In this document: positions 1 to 10,394 of the stretch, in pieces
How the letters are laid out: each line of letters opens with the position of its first letter
Position numbering within the stretch: position 1 is the stretch's first letter
Assembly (NCBI GenBank): GCA_000310025.1
Contig: FN648646.1
Coordinates: forward strand, 1 to 27,852
Reading direction: 5' to 3'
DNA length: 27,852 bases
DNA from: Ectocarpus siliculosus
Lineage: Eukaryota; Sar; Phaeophyceae; Ectocarpales; Ectocarpaceae
Notes under the pieces: generated by a model
What the model saw: only the letters and a program-made list of their open reading frames with translations
What the model was told of the DNA's origin: nothing
The model's database searches: none
Made by a program: the position numbers and the translations under genes

Positions 1-878
1 CTGCTGTTGTGGCTGTTGTCTTAGCAAGCTTCGCATCTCACGCCCTATGTGACTCACTAACATACGCCACCAGCGAGAGGGCCCGAGCTCGACACGCGGC
101 GTCTTCCGGCCACCTCCGCCATGTCCTCTATTATAATAGTACAGCAGTGTACTACTGCTATACATGTGTTCGCGCCTCATTTATGCATCCTTCCTTGCTG
201 ATGTTGTTGTTATTGTCTTCGCCTTAAAAACCGGTCTCCGCTCAGTACTTTCTACTGTCCGTACTGGTCCAACTGACGCGAACGCCTTCCGTGGTCACAA
301 GGCCAACTTTCCTTGCAGGGAATAAAGTATACAGTCAGTGGAGCTGCTTTTCTTGGTTTGCTCAACCGTTTTGCGCTTTGGCGCCTGTAGTTATGTGCGC
401 GCTCTCTCTCCTCTATGACCGGCACTTTCGGGTCGCCAGATGAGCCGCTAGTCCAACGCTGCTTCACACCATTATGGTGGTACTGGCCGGCGGTTGGTGT
501 TTCGATGGTTGGACAATATCAGGTGCACGCGGTTGGTGTACCGGCAGTAGGTACAGCAGTAGATACCGAACCTACGCTACACAGCAGCGCTAGTAAAAAA
601 GGCGAAGCCCTGAGAAGCACAACCGTGGATCACTCGTCTACTGCCATAATCTACAAAACATAGATTACTCACGTTATGGGAATTGACACGAAGGCCTCGG
701 CATGACCTTCGTGTCAATTCCCAGAAAGTGAGTCATGTGTGTTTTGTAGCCGCTGTTGTGTTTCTCATCGCTTCGCCTTTCGTACGAGCGCTGCTGTGTA
801 GTGAAGCTACATTTGAGCAAGAGTCGGCGAGAGGCACGCAAATAATATCGCGCTGACCTACCGCGTGTTTTTTTTTAG
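1..878. other. Noncoding stretch left of the putative terminal exon
   Basis: Apart from the foldback element at 577-801, I see no supported gene. Short open frames here look random. The stretch may be intron or upstream sequence of the gene whose last exon may lie at 879-1080. The motif ACAGCAGT occurs at 141 and 553. Confidence 0.5.
577..801. mobile_element. Foldback / MITE-like inverted-repeat element
   Basis: The two halves of this 225-bp segment are reverse complements over several blocks. These are a 15-bp perfect outer arm (577-591 with 787-801), GGCGAAGC (601-608 with 770-777), CTACAAAACA (651-660 with 740-749), ACTCAC (667-672 with 728-733) and a 17-bp perfect inner stem GGGAATTGACACGAAGG (678-694 with 706-722) around an 11-nt loop. 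It encodes nothing convincing. Long terminal inverted repeats, small size and no coding capacity fit a nonautonomous foldback or MITE element. I could not find a clear target-site duplication at the edges, so the exact ends are uncertain. A long hairpin precursor of small RNAs is an alternative reading. Confidence 0.6.
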
Positions 879-1080
879 ATACCGCACGCCCTGGACCGAT
901 TTTCAAAGCTTCAATGCCCACAAGGATGGCATTCGAGAGATTCCATCGAAAACTTCCAGAGACGCATCGGTCCGCATTGCCAACCCCACTGACGTGGAAA
1001 AATGGAGCTTGTACTGCACGAAAACCGGTGCAGGGGGTGTGGTATCTTACGTGGCACAATTGCACCTGTCCAGTGTATGA
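879..1080 (+). CDS. Possible terminal exon of an unidentified gene (partial)
   Basis: A T9-AG acceptor-like sequence ends at 878. It is followed by an open frame (first base completing a split codon, then 67 codons) that stops at TGA 1078-1080. The 66-residue peptide has balanced, protein-like composition with a stretch reading ASVRIANPTDVEKWSLYCTK and ends GGVVSYVAQLHLSSV. There is no in-frame ATG at its left edge, so if real it is the 3' exon of a gene whose earlier exons lie further left, possibly outside the window, with the foldback element in the intron. I do not recognise the family. The case rests only on the acceptor and amino-acid composition, so a chance ORF is possible. Confidence 0.35.
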
Positions 1081-1889
1081 CAGACACCCAGCGATCCCGT
1101 GAAGAAACCTCCTGCACGCAAGAGGAGCTTCCCTAGTCTTGGGCGTTGAGTTCTCTCACGCGAGTTCGTATGTCGCGTTTAGTTTGTGGTTTTTTCTGCT
1201 GTCTGCGTTTTCGTGTTCACACCGGCGCAGCAAGCCAGTCGTTTGTGCAGCTCAGGACCTCTTCTCGTCAGCCCTTATTAAACGCGCCACAACGAGGAGC
1301 ATCTTCCACTGCTGGCCTATTCAGCGTTGGCTCTGATGGGCCAGGACCCTGTCAATGGGACTGACTAGTTACTGCTTTCGTGCTGCTGTTTTACGGACGT
1401 GTTGTGCCACTCAGTACCTGCTGTTGCGCTCGCTGTAGTGTTGCCCAACAGGCCTTATAGAAACACGGTTTTCTGATAAATTAAGCTACAGTACTCCCGT
1501 TACACTTTTCTCCGGCTACCGTGCTCTGGTGCTGCGGTGTTGCTGCTACTCATTGCTGCTGCTGCTGCTGCTGCTGTGATTTTTCGGATCTCAAGGAAAG
1601 ATTGTCTATTTTGTTTATGCGAAAGACGGTGGTCGATGCACATGAGAACCGAGGCTGGAAATACAAGGCCCCGAGGTTGTATTTTGGTGTCATCACACGC
1701 AGATCCTTGCTTGATATTTGTGTTTTAGCACATGTAGAACCGACCGCGGCTATCTCTGGTAGCAGTAGCATGCACCGGACACGTACTTGTGTGTTACAAT
1801 CCGTGACGATCCCGCTCTTCCCCTCCCCCCCCCCGTCCTTGTCTCCTCTGCTTTTCTATGAAGCGGCCGCGACAAGCGGAGGAGAGAAG
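1081..1889. other. Intergenic / 5' region of the ZIP transporter gene
   Basis: No convincing coding sequence. It holds a (TGC)n microsatellite at 1554-1577 and a C-rich tract just ahead of the ZIP start. The frame of the first ZIP exon stays open back to 1521, but the extension is a Cys run encoded by the repeat, so it is read here as leader or untranslated sequence. Confidence 0.5.
1554..1577. repeat. (TGC)n microsatellite
   Basis: About eight tandem TGC trinucleotides lie upstream of the ZIP gene, in a probable leader or promoter region. Confidence 0.9.
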
Positions 1890-4729
1890 ATGAGCCTGAA
1901 CGTGATGAAGATCCTGCTCCAGGTGTGTCTGACCACGCTTAACGTGGTCTGCTGGCTGGTGCCCATGAAGATCCGCAGCTTCGTCGAGTCCAAGAGGGCA
2001 ATCAGCATGGCCAACGCCTTCAGTGGCGGGGTCTTCCTCTCTCTGGCGTTCGGTGAGAGATAAGATAAGACACACGCAACCAACCCGCCACGGCTGCCGT
2101 CAGCATATGGTCGTTGCATAGTTATTGCTTGTGTGTCGTACCCACCGAACGAGTGTTGTTGCACTTACGGTCCTGGAACACATTGCGGCCTCCTTCTGTA
2201 TGACGTCTCCAAATCTTGGGGTTAGCGTTTTGAATCTGACGTCCAAAATTGGACAACACAAGTACATATCTCACCCCTGCCACTACCCTATTCCCTCCAG
2301 TCCCGTGCACAACGTGTGTATTTACCTGTAGCACAGCGTTAGCAACTCGACGACCGGTTGTATCCAACAAATTTTATCCCGTCCCCTCGCCGAACCCCGG
2401 AATCTTGGTGGGCGACAGGTGAGCATCATTGCCGATGTTGCATACATCCCTCGCGCGCCCCTCTCCCTGCTGTTTTGCTGCTGACACCGATTTTGTTGTT
2501 CAGGCCACATGATGCCGCACGCCACTCTCGGGTTCGAGGAATCGGGCCTGCCGGCGAACGTGCCGTACTTCCTCACCCTCTCCGGGTACATGCTCATCTT
2601 CTTCGTGGAAAAGGTGGCGTTCGACGCGCACAACATCATGCACGAGGGGGACGGCCACGGACAACAACAGCACGGCGGCGGCAAGGCCGTAGCTGACGGT
2701 AGCAGCGTCGCGGCGGTGGCGGCGGGCGGGGGGGAAGGTGGGGTGGCGGCGGGGGGCAACAGCGGGAGGTCGGCGATCATCTTGCTGCTTGCGCTGGGCG
2801 TGCACGCGCTCATGGAGACGATGGCGCTGGGGCTGAGCTCGAATAGGGTCAGCGCGGGGCTGCTGGCCATGAGCATCGGGCTCCACCAGGTCTGTTTCTG
2901 ACATGCCGTCGGTCAGCGCGCATGCACAACAGTAGGGAGGCCGTTCGCTGTGTGGTTTATGGTTGGGCCTCATCGGGCTGTGTTGTTTTGACGCACGTGT
3001 TGTGTGTTTGCAGAGTGGGCTGGCTGGAGATAGCTGTGAGTGCAAGCACGGACATGAAATGGTGGACAAACGGGCACGGAGAGATCATTTTACGCGGTGC
3101 TTCGATTGTGTGCTCTTGTACGTCCAGCTTGAAGAATTGAGCGTCGCTGTTGGACAAAGCTCAGGGTGCGCCCCCCGCTGTGTAAGAAAAAGTTGTCGAG
3201 GACCCACCCCCCCCCGCGCGCGCCCACCCGTTCCCCTCTTGCCGTCGTCGCCCCCTTCGTCTACACGCCGTAACCGCCATCCTGTTTTGCCTGGTGAAGC
3301 CGGCCGAGTCGCTGGCCTTGCTGGTATCCTTCTTGAAATCAGGGCTGTCTGAGAGGCAGGTGATCAAGTACCTGTCCATCTTCAGCTGCCTTGGCCCTGC
3401 GGGTGAGTCTCGCGCGCTTTCCCCCGTCTAGCGCTCGTTGATTGGCTACACGGTAAGTTTGCGAAGTAGGACCTGAGGCTTGTATACAGGTAGGTTTGTT
3501 GCCCGATGTGGCTTGGATCGCGGTTAATCCCCCTTTCTCTACAGGTATTTAGCTACAGCAGCAGTAGCCTTGGTTCGAGTCGTTTTAGGGCGGTGTTGGT
3601 TGTTTCTGCCGTTGTCGACAACGTGTGGGTCGTGCTTGCCTGTGTCCTTCGTTTGGTGCGGAGTCGGCCAACGGGATTGTACGAACGTTTTTGTCAGTGG
3701 CAATACTGCACACGGGGCAAGGGTTGGCACGACATGCCTGTCGCCCTCTTGTCGGCCCACCGACGGCGTGAAAGCATTGCCTCCCGATTTCGTCATTTGC
3801 GGGACTGTCTGGTCACCGGGATGTTTGCAGGCCTGTTCGTTGCGGTTACCGGCGAGAGTTCGTAGTGGAAGAGAGAGGTCCTGAGAATGGTACAGTTTTG
3901 CGGTAAGCCGGAAAACAGTTGCCCCCTCGTTGCCACGTTGTTGTCTCCGTCTTGTTTTCGGTGTCTGCTTGAGTGCTCGGTTCCGCGTTTCTCGTCTAGG
4001 ACAAGCATGATGACGCAGTTGAACACCGTAGGCTTCCTTTTTTTTTCGTTTCCGTTTCTCTCCAAACAGGGCTAGGCCTTGGTATCGCAATCTCGGAGTT
4101 CGCGGGCAAGCTAGCGGACGCCGTGATGGTGGCGATGGCGGCGGGGACGTTCATCTACGTCGGGGCTACCGAGGTCATCGCCGAGGAGTTCGAGAGCCCA
4201 CATGACAAGTGGAAGAAGTTCTCCGCGCTGACAGGTATGGTGACTGCGTGTTGCAATGCGTTTCGCTGCTTCTCTTTTATTTTTCACCTCAAATTAGTAT
4301 TTCGCCGACAAATTGGGGACCTGTATGAGAGGGCAGTAGACTACTCTTGGCGGGACGGTATTTCGTGCCACTCTGTTCGATGCCGAGTGATGATAACTTG
4401 TCATATTTTTTTTTGTGTGTGAACGGCAATCTTATTCGTGTTTCATTTTCTCATCTCAATGGTCGCGGTTAGCTTTTGACCACGTGCGTTCTTGAACAAG
4501 CGCGTCGCGGTTGATCGTTGGACCAAAGTTATGTTCGACTCGAGGTGGCTTTTGTAGCTCCCCACCCACCCACCCCACCGTCGCCGGCGAGGCGCGTTTG
4601 GCTGACCTGACACGGAAAACCCTCTGTTGTCCTTTCGCGTTTCTGTCGTTGTTTGATCGCGGCCCAGCCGGAATTGTCATCATCGCGTATGTGACTCACT
4701 GGGCCGAGTCCCTGGAGCACATGGCGTGA
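1890..4729 (+). CDS. ZIP-family divalent metal (zinc/iron) transporter, five exons
   Basis: Exons 1890-2052, 2504-2889, 3300-3402, 4070-4234 and 4668-4729 join in frame to 292 residues. Donors are GTGAGA, GTCTGT, GTGAGT and GTATGG, all acceptors end in AG, and intron phases are 1, 0, 1, 1. ZIP proteins move Zn2+, Fe2+ or similar ions into the cytosol across the plasma or an organelle membrane. Family marks are a first membrane segment at about 7-25; GGVFLSLAFGHMMPHA (46-61) in the second; a His-containing variable loop (HEGDGHGQQQH, 101-111) before segment four; HALMETMALG (155-164) in segment four; HQPAESLAL (182-190) in segment five; and GLGLGIAISE then AAGTFIYVGATEVIAEEF near the C-terminus. 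The length suits a compact eight-span ZIP. The metal cannot be told from sequence. The start was chosen because it directly precedes the first hydrophobic segment; the upstream extension is Cys-repeat encoded. Confidence 0.9.
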
Positions 4730-6372
4730 TTGATGCCTCTCGACCAAATCGTTTTCGGTTAGATAGTGGTTTGCCCCTTTCGACTTACTGTCGTGCTGAA
4801 AGTGGCGTCGGCATTAAGCGTATGGAGAAAGATGGTAGAGTAGCGCGCACGACATCGAATGTGTTCAGATATTGCCTGGCTGGTTGGGGCCCTTGGGGTC
4901 AACGAGTCCAAAACATTTCACGGTTGTTTCGTTTTATGTGCAATCGCATTTACGATTTTAGACGAGAAGTCGACCAAGGTATAAACACGCACGTTTGTAG
5001 CGACTTTAAATTTTGGTGTCTAAACTAATGTTGTGGCCAAATGGTTGGGGCTGCGTGGTGTCATTTGTACTAAACGGCGCGCGTGGGAGTGTATTAACTT
5101 GCCTGCGAAGCGTGGGGGATTTCGAACACAAACCCTCCTATCCCTTCGAAGCCGGAAACGGAACGCATCGATGGTCCGGCGAAGGGGCGGGGGCTGTCAA
5201 GCTTAGCAAGATGGATCGATGATTGCGTGTTGTGTAGAGCGAGCGGGTGGGCAGGCATGTGTAAGGGACTTTTGGTAGACGTGGCGCACGCGCAATCGAC
5301 GACACACATTAGCAACATCAACCTCACCACGAGCTTGTTCGTTCACAGAGGAGGGCAGCGCGCACGCGCTTCGTTCGCATGGCCTTCTTCGGTGCAAGTT
5401 GTGAGAGGGCTGACCAGCCGCCGCGCTGGCTTTTTCCTTTTGTCAGACCGCCGTTCTTTTTTTAGTGCGGACGTGACAGGAGCGTTTCCACAAACAATAT
5501 GTTTTCTCTTCTTTTCACGTGTGTGAAAATATCAAGACTTGACACCGCAGTGTGCCGCAGCGGTCTGCGCACCTGCTTAACCCAAATGCGCCATTCACCT
5601 AGCCTGCCGGCTTGTATTGGCTACTTCGTCGGGCGGCCGAGAGTACGCCCAGCTCGTAGCCCAGACAGACGAGGCCCGCGTGCCCGTTTGTTACAAAACC
5701 TCCAGGTGTGAGTGGCTCGCCCACTACACTCACCAACAATCTTTTTGCCAGTGTCCAAAGGACCTCCTCAACTCTCTACGCCCTGTCTCTATACTCTAGG
5801 CTACTCTCCATTTCAAATAAAGTTCGCAGCTCTCGTGCACGAGATAATAGGTGTTTCTGACAGCTTAGAGAGAGTCCAGCTCTTCGCCAGCGCTCTCCGC
5901 ATTAATTCCAGTCGACTGATGATCAAAAGCCCCCCCCGATGCGCGCCCCACAATTTGTACTCTCGTCTACTTTCGGCGCACACGGTGTCTGGGGAAAATA
6001 CCATCAGAAACGCAAAGTTGTAAGACGTGTTGCGTGCACGCCGCGAAACGCTCGCCCAGCGAACGTGAATACGAGACGACGAAAGATAGCGCCTCCTAAC
6101 AAGCTATAATCTCTCTTGGCATTTGGTTGCGTAGGCGAATTTCTACATTTTTTCCCTCTGTGCCCTCCTGGTCTCGAACATAAAACTCCACAAAAAAAAA
6201 GCCATCGATGCGAAAAAGGCTACCTGGAGTGAAACAATTTACGTGCTCATGAACCCATCTGAAGCTAACTCCTCTCTGGTTTCTAGTGTATGTACAAAGT
6301 CAATACGTGCTGCTCGATAGCTGCAGCAGTACCTCCTGTCTCAAGTGTTACCTAATAATTACTTCCGCAAGA
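4730..6372. other. Intergenic region between convergent ZIP and GNAT genes
   Basis: It should contain the 3' untranslated regions of both flanking genes, whose stops face each other. One AATAAA is seen on the plus strand near 5816, far from the ZIP stop. Scattered short ORFs show no recognisable domain. Confidence 0.5.
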
Positions 6373-7408
6373 CTAGTGGAGAGGCTTCGAGAGGTACACC
6401 CGGGGGGGGCGTCTTCGACTTCTCGCCATCATCTCGTCCTCGAGCGCCGCCAACTCGAAGCCCATCCCTTGGTACAGAGCTAGCGCAATGTCGTTGCCCT
6501 ACCAACCACAAGAACAAACACCACGGCACGAGAGACGCGAGCGATTAGCGTGGACGAACAGCCAGACACGCACAAAGAGCGAAAATTCGGTGGGTTAGGG
6601 CTCGAAAATGGGCATGACACTCAACTCAGATATTATGCGTTTTGGACCACGAAAAACATCTGATTGCCGAAACGACGAGAGAAAAAAATGCTTTTAAGCT
6701 GGTGCGGTGTGGTCACTGCTTTTAAACCGAACGGGGTAAAGCTGCAGTGTCGCCCCCCCCCCTCCCCTCCCCTCTCCTCCCTCTCGAAGCGTCTCTTGCC
6801 TGCTCAACGGACACGTAAATGTTCTCCTCCGCCGGCCACAGCTCCCTCACGATCTCGATGGCCGAGTTGACCATCGTGCGGCCGATCCCCCTCCGCCGCT
6901 GCCCTCTGTCGACCACCACGTTGGCCAGGTAGGCCACATCCGGCTGCTTCTCCCTCTTGATGGCAGTGGTGCTGCTCTCACGCCCCCCTTCTCTCCGGCT
7001 CCCCCCCCCCTCCCGGCTCGGCCTCCCGGCTCCACCCTCGGTAGTGGTGGCACCCGCCCGCGGCGTCGACGAAGAACGCTCGCCGTCCGACTTCTTTTTC
7101 GCGCCCGACGCTACCGCCGCCGCCGCTAGCGCGGCCGACGCCCTGGCCGCCGTCAGGCTCTCCCCGGCGAGGGCGCTCTCCTCCGAGGAGCTGGGCTTGG
7201 GGAGCATCCCGATCTCGAGGAACCCCACGACCCTGCGGCTGGTCGTGTCCTGGGCGATCACCATGCTGTGCTTGATCTCGTTGCGGGTCACGCGCCCAAG
7301 GCGGCCCTTGATCTGCCCGAAGAAGGCGAACTCCTGTTGGTTGGCGGAGGAGGAGGAGGAGGTTCGCGCGGGGAGATGCAGCGCATGCCGATCATTCAAA
7401 CGTAACAT
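6373..7408 (-). CDS. GNAT-family N-acetyltransferase, two exons (N-terminus uncertain)
   Basis: Exons 6800-7408 and 6373-6498 join in phase 0 to 244 residues if the ATG at 7408 is used. GNAT enzymes transfer acetyl from acetyl-CoA to an amine; the substrate is not evident here. Visible parts are beta strands HSMVIAQD and RRVVGFLEIGML (48-69); motif A, ANVVVDRGQRRRGIGRTMV (162-180), with the R/Q-x-x-G-x-G acetyl-CoA loop; IYVSVEQ (197-203); and motif B, GNDIALALYQGMGFELA (204-220), reached only after splicing. A roughly 85-residue Ser/Gly/Ala/Arg insertion (about 73-157) separates the strands. The intron begins CAG|GCAAGA, a GC-type donor, and ends TTGGTAG. A good acceptor also ends at 7334 inside exon 1, so the first 25 residues may be intronic, with the true 5' exon further right. 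Confidence 0.8.
6499..6799 (-). other. Probable GC-AG intron of the GNAT gene
   Basis: The 301-bp intron starts GCAAGA directly after CAG and ends TTCTTGTGGTTGGTAG. Joining here gives SVEQ followed by GNDIALALYQGMGF, the usual GNAT arrangement. In-frame GT donors exist slightly upstream (GTGTCC, GTTGAG) but would remove two to four conserved residues and match the donor consensus poorly. Confidence 0.6.
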
Positions 7409-9063
7409 TTAATGTTGGCCGGACGAGCAGAGTGGAGAATGGGTTGGTATCATCCGGCCTCCGTGGTGGTGGTGGTGGTCGTCGTCGTCGTCGCCGTCAT
7501 CTTTTTGGGGAATGAATGCGGAACAAAAGAAAAAAACAAGTCGTAGGGCCACCGCTGCATCGGCGCCAACTCCTCATACGCGTATTTCAGCACCACCATG
7601 GTGATGAGAGAGGAGATAGTGCGGAACGGGGCAGGTCGAACGCCGTCGGCGGACGGACGGCATTTCTTGTGTGCCAACCATGGCCAAAAGGGGGGCTGAA
7701 TAACTTGCTAAAACTTCGTGTACATGGCCAGGCGAGCGAACGGTTCTCTTAACGAAAGTGGCTATTGCTGCGGAGTCGTGAGAGAAACTTGTGTGTCGGC
7801 GGAGAAGCACTGCAAGGTGGTACTCTGGTGCGGGCCGGACAGAAGCACCAGCAAGCGTCTAGTACGATTTTATTCATCCATGATCTATGGCTCTTGTTCA
7901 ATTCTATTTGGCGATGCAACATGTGAGACATTTTTCAAGCAATTTTCACCCTAGTAAAAAAAAAAGCGGGATTACGAGTTGCCGTGCTTCGTGCTATCAA
8001 ACAGCAGCAGGCAGGAGACCTCGAAGGTGCCAAGAGAGAGAAAACATGGGCCAGTCGGAGTACAACATCCAACGGTGAAAACGCGTGAAATATCCAAAAA
8101 CTGAAGGATAAGCCCAAAATAAGCCCTCTGTTGGGGCACTGGCGTCTTTTGGACGTGCACAGCACCAGCGCTATACTTGTAGCTCAAGCAACACTAAATT
8201 CATGTCATACCTGGAATAGCTGTATGGGAAGCTCGAACCACTGGAACGGTCCCCGAAATATGTCGATGCATAGTCTGGCGCGAAAAACAACGAAGGCATT
8301 GGGAATGAGAATCCTGGGGTGTGCGATGGGTCCGTTCAAAAGGGCTTGGCGCGCGGACAAGTAAGCCCATTAAAAAAACTCCGATCTACTGTAGACTATG
8401 TAGTGCTGATCAGAGAGGGCTGGACATACAGGCGGCTGCACATCGATTAGGCAACGCACCGCCTTCGCGGGACATTAAACATTATAAGGAAGTTGAACAG
8501 GGAGGGGGTACGCAGACCCTATTCCCTTACCCTAGCCCAACGTCCCCGATTGTATCCTTCATCTAACATGTTTCCTATGTACACAAAAAATACAAAATCC
8601 CAAAATCCCTGCGAAAGCTACTACTCTTCTTGCTGTAGTAGGCATCCGTGAAGGGTACATGTATATGCAGTCCATGAACTTGACTTTTGGCATTTAGTGC
8701 TCATCGCTCTGCTCCAGTCAACACGTGTACCGAAATACATACTGCTGTATGAATGGGTCTACAGCTGACGCATCAACGCTACAAGTACACTCTCAAATTG
8801 GGAACAGACCGTCCATACAAGTATATTATAGTATGCATATGCATACTACAGTACAACAGAATACACGCAACATGAGGCGTGCGGGAGAGGGGGGGGATGC
8901 TCGTCATGCTACTGCACCTTCGTCTATTTACGACTTCATGACGATACCATACTGCTGTGCGTGGTTGTTCGGTTATGCATGTCATCATCTCAGCGCACGT
9001 TCAGCTCGATCACAGTCAACAAGGTCTCGTGTAACCAGTATAGCAGTAGTAGTCCTCACTCAC
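7409..9063. other. Region between the GNAT gene and plastid-protein exon 1
   Basis: No firm coding exon. Two things may hide here. An open minus-strand frame at about 7450-7677 (containing VVLKYAYEELAPMQRWPYDL) could be an upstream GNAT exon. The final exon of the plastid-targeted gene at 9443 should lie somewhere below 9063. There is a GGT/GTC trinucleotide tract at about 7464-7500 and a 20-bp palindrome at 8829-8848. ACTGCTGT occurs at 8741 and 8951. Confidence 0.5.
8829..8848. repeat. 20-bp perfect palindrome
   Basis: TAGTATGCATATGCATACTA equals its own reverse complement. It lies in AT-rich noncoding DNA with no spacer. Its role is unknown. Confidence 0.9.
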
Positions 9064-9443
9064 CTGGAGATGCTCGGCATGTCCCCCGAATTCGCTGTTC
9101 TAACAGCGAGCTTCGCAGCTTCCGGGACGCCCCCCGCCGAGGTAAACCTGTCCAGCACCTCGTCCTGTTCGACCCGCTGGGAGACTACCTTCTCCCAAGA
9201 GCCCCACCCACCCGACGGTTTCCCCGAGACCTCCTTGCCCTGCGCGGCAGCCTTCGCTGCCTTCGAAGGTGCTCTTACTATCGGGCCGTCATGATCCCCG
9301 TGGTCTGGGCTGAAAAGGTGACATGCCACCGCCGATGCGGTGTTTCTGCTGCCGACACGAGCACGCACCAGCGGCGGCGGGGCGAAAGCCAGGCCGACAG
9401 GCAACCCGTACCAGCAGAGCACGGCTATCAGGGGGTAATGCAT
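9064..9443 (-). CDS. Plastid-targeted protein of unknown function, exon 1 (3' exon unresolved)
   Basis: The ATG at 9443 opens a 126-codon exon that ends, two bases into a codon, at a strong donor, CCAG|GTGAGT (9063-9058). Residues 1-19 (MHYPLIAVLCWYGLPVGLA) form a signal peptide followed by F20-A-P. That is the A|FAP cleavage motif of heterokont bipartite plastid presequences, and a basic transit-peptide-like stretch follows (VRARVGSRNTASAV). The predicted mature part is hydrophilic, with WGSWEKVVSQRVEQDEVLDR and GGVPEAAKLAVRTANSGDMP and no membrane span. I do not recognise the family. If the intron were retained, translation would stop at once in the donor (AGG TGA) and give a 127-residue protein. 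No next exon could be chosen with confidence. Its upstream region faces the plastid gene at 10395. Confidence 0.65.
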
Positions 9444-10394
9444 CTTCAAAGGTCGTGCTGCAAGTCGTGTGCCGCTCTGTCTGACGGCGTGTGCTCCGAT
9501 GATTCATGACAGATGATGTCAACATGATCGGGGGTGCCGTAACCCCTTTTCACACAACGACCCCCCCGCGGAGCGTCTCGGAAGAAACAGCAGCTGCTCT
9601 ACCAGTATATCCTCTGCTACACGATCGAGGTAGCTACCAGAGCCAACCTACGCGCTCACACGTACGTGAGGTAAGAAGTAAACTGTTTTGCTTTGCCATT
9701 GGGAATGTAGCTCGGGACAGCTGGTTGGTAAGGCAAGGTACACAGGGTTGAACGAGTACATGAACACGGAGAGAACTTGTCCACTACTGTTTGTTGTAGC
9801 ATAGAAGCAGTGCTGCAGCTGCTTGTAGTCAGTCTACCATTACATCCCACTTTTACAGCAGCAGAGTCTTCAGCTAGACTCACGAGGAGTAGCAGTTAAC
9901 AGAATATTTCTGTTCCGGGATGCAAGGTGATACCAGGTATGTGTCTTCCCCAGCGAATGCTAGCACTGCTGTGCTTTTCAACTTTACCATGTACACCCGG
10001 CATGCTGTACTTGCTTATTGTACAGATAGATGTCATGTTTTCACTTGCCTCTGTTTCCGGCACATCATGCATCCGTGTGCGGGGCGCGCAAAGAATACCC
10101 CGACTGCATTTCAGCTGTGGGAAACCCAACCGGTGTCCACCCCCCCGTACTTCTGTGCTAATGTCCATCAAAACTATGCGTTCTCGTGATGATGGATCCA
10201 ACGTTCGGTGGCGTTGAAGTTCGGGCGCCAGACACACTTCCGAACAGCAAGCACGGCAACTCTCACTTTTACTTATCCCCCTCCGCTGCTGCTGTGCTAT
10301 TTCTTCGCCCCCCCCTGGCGCCCGTGTCGCTCCCCCTGGCGCGCGTGGAACAACTATGACCGAAAGGACCCACACACACACACCCATCCGAACG
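9444..10394. promoter_or_regulatory. Intergenic region between two divergent plastid-protein genes
   Basis: These 951 bp separate the start codons of two divergently oriented genes whose products both carry plastid presequences. It must contain both 5' leaders and promoters and could be a shared bidirectional promoter, though I recognise no specific element. It holds ACTGCTGT at 9965 and a short CA-rich tract near 10371. A minus-strand frame open through here is antisense to the right-hand gene and not supported. Confidence 0.4.

Noticed and set aside
1521-1889. N-terminal extension of the ZIP reading frame
   Set aside because: The extension consists of a repeat-encoded Cys run and unrelated sequence; the ATG at 1890 directly precedes the expected first membrane segment.
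3571-3585. GGTTCGAGTC, a tRNA B-box-like string
   Set aside because: No matching A box or cloverleaf; it lies inside a ZIP intron.
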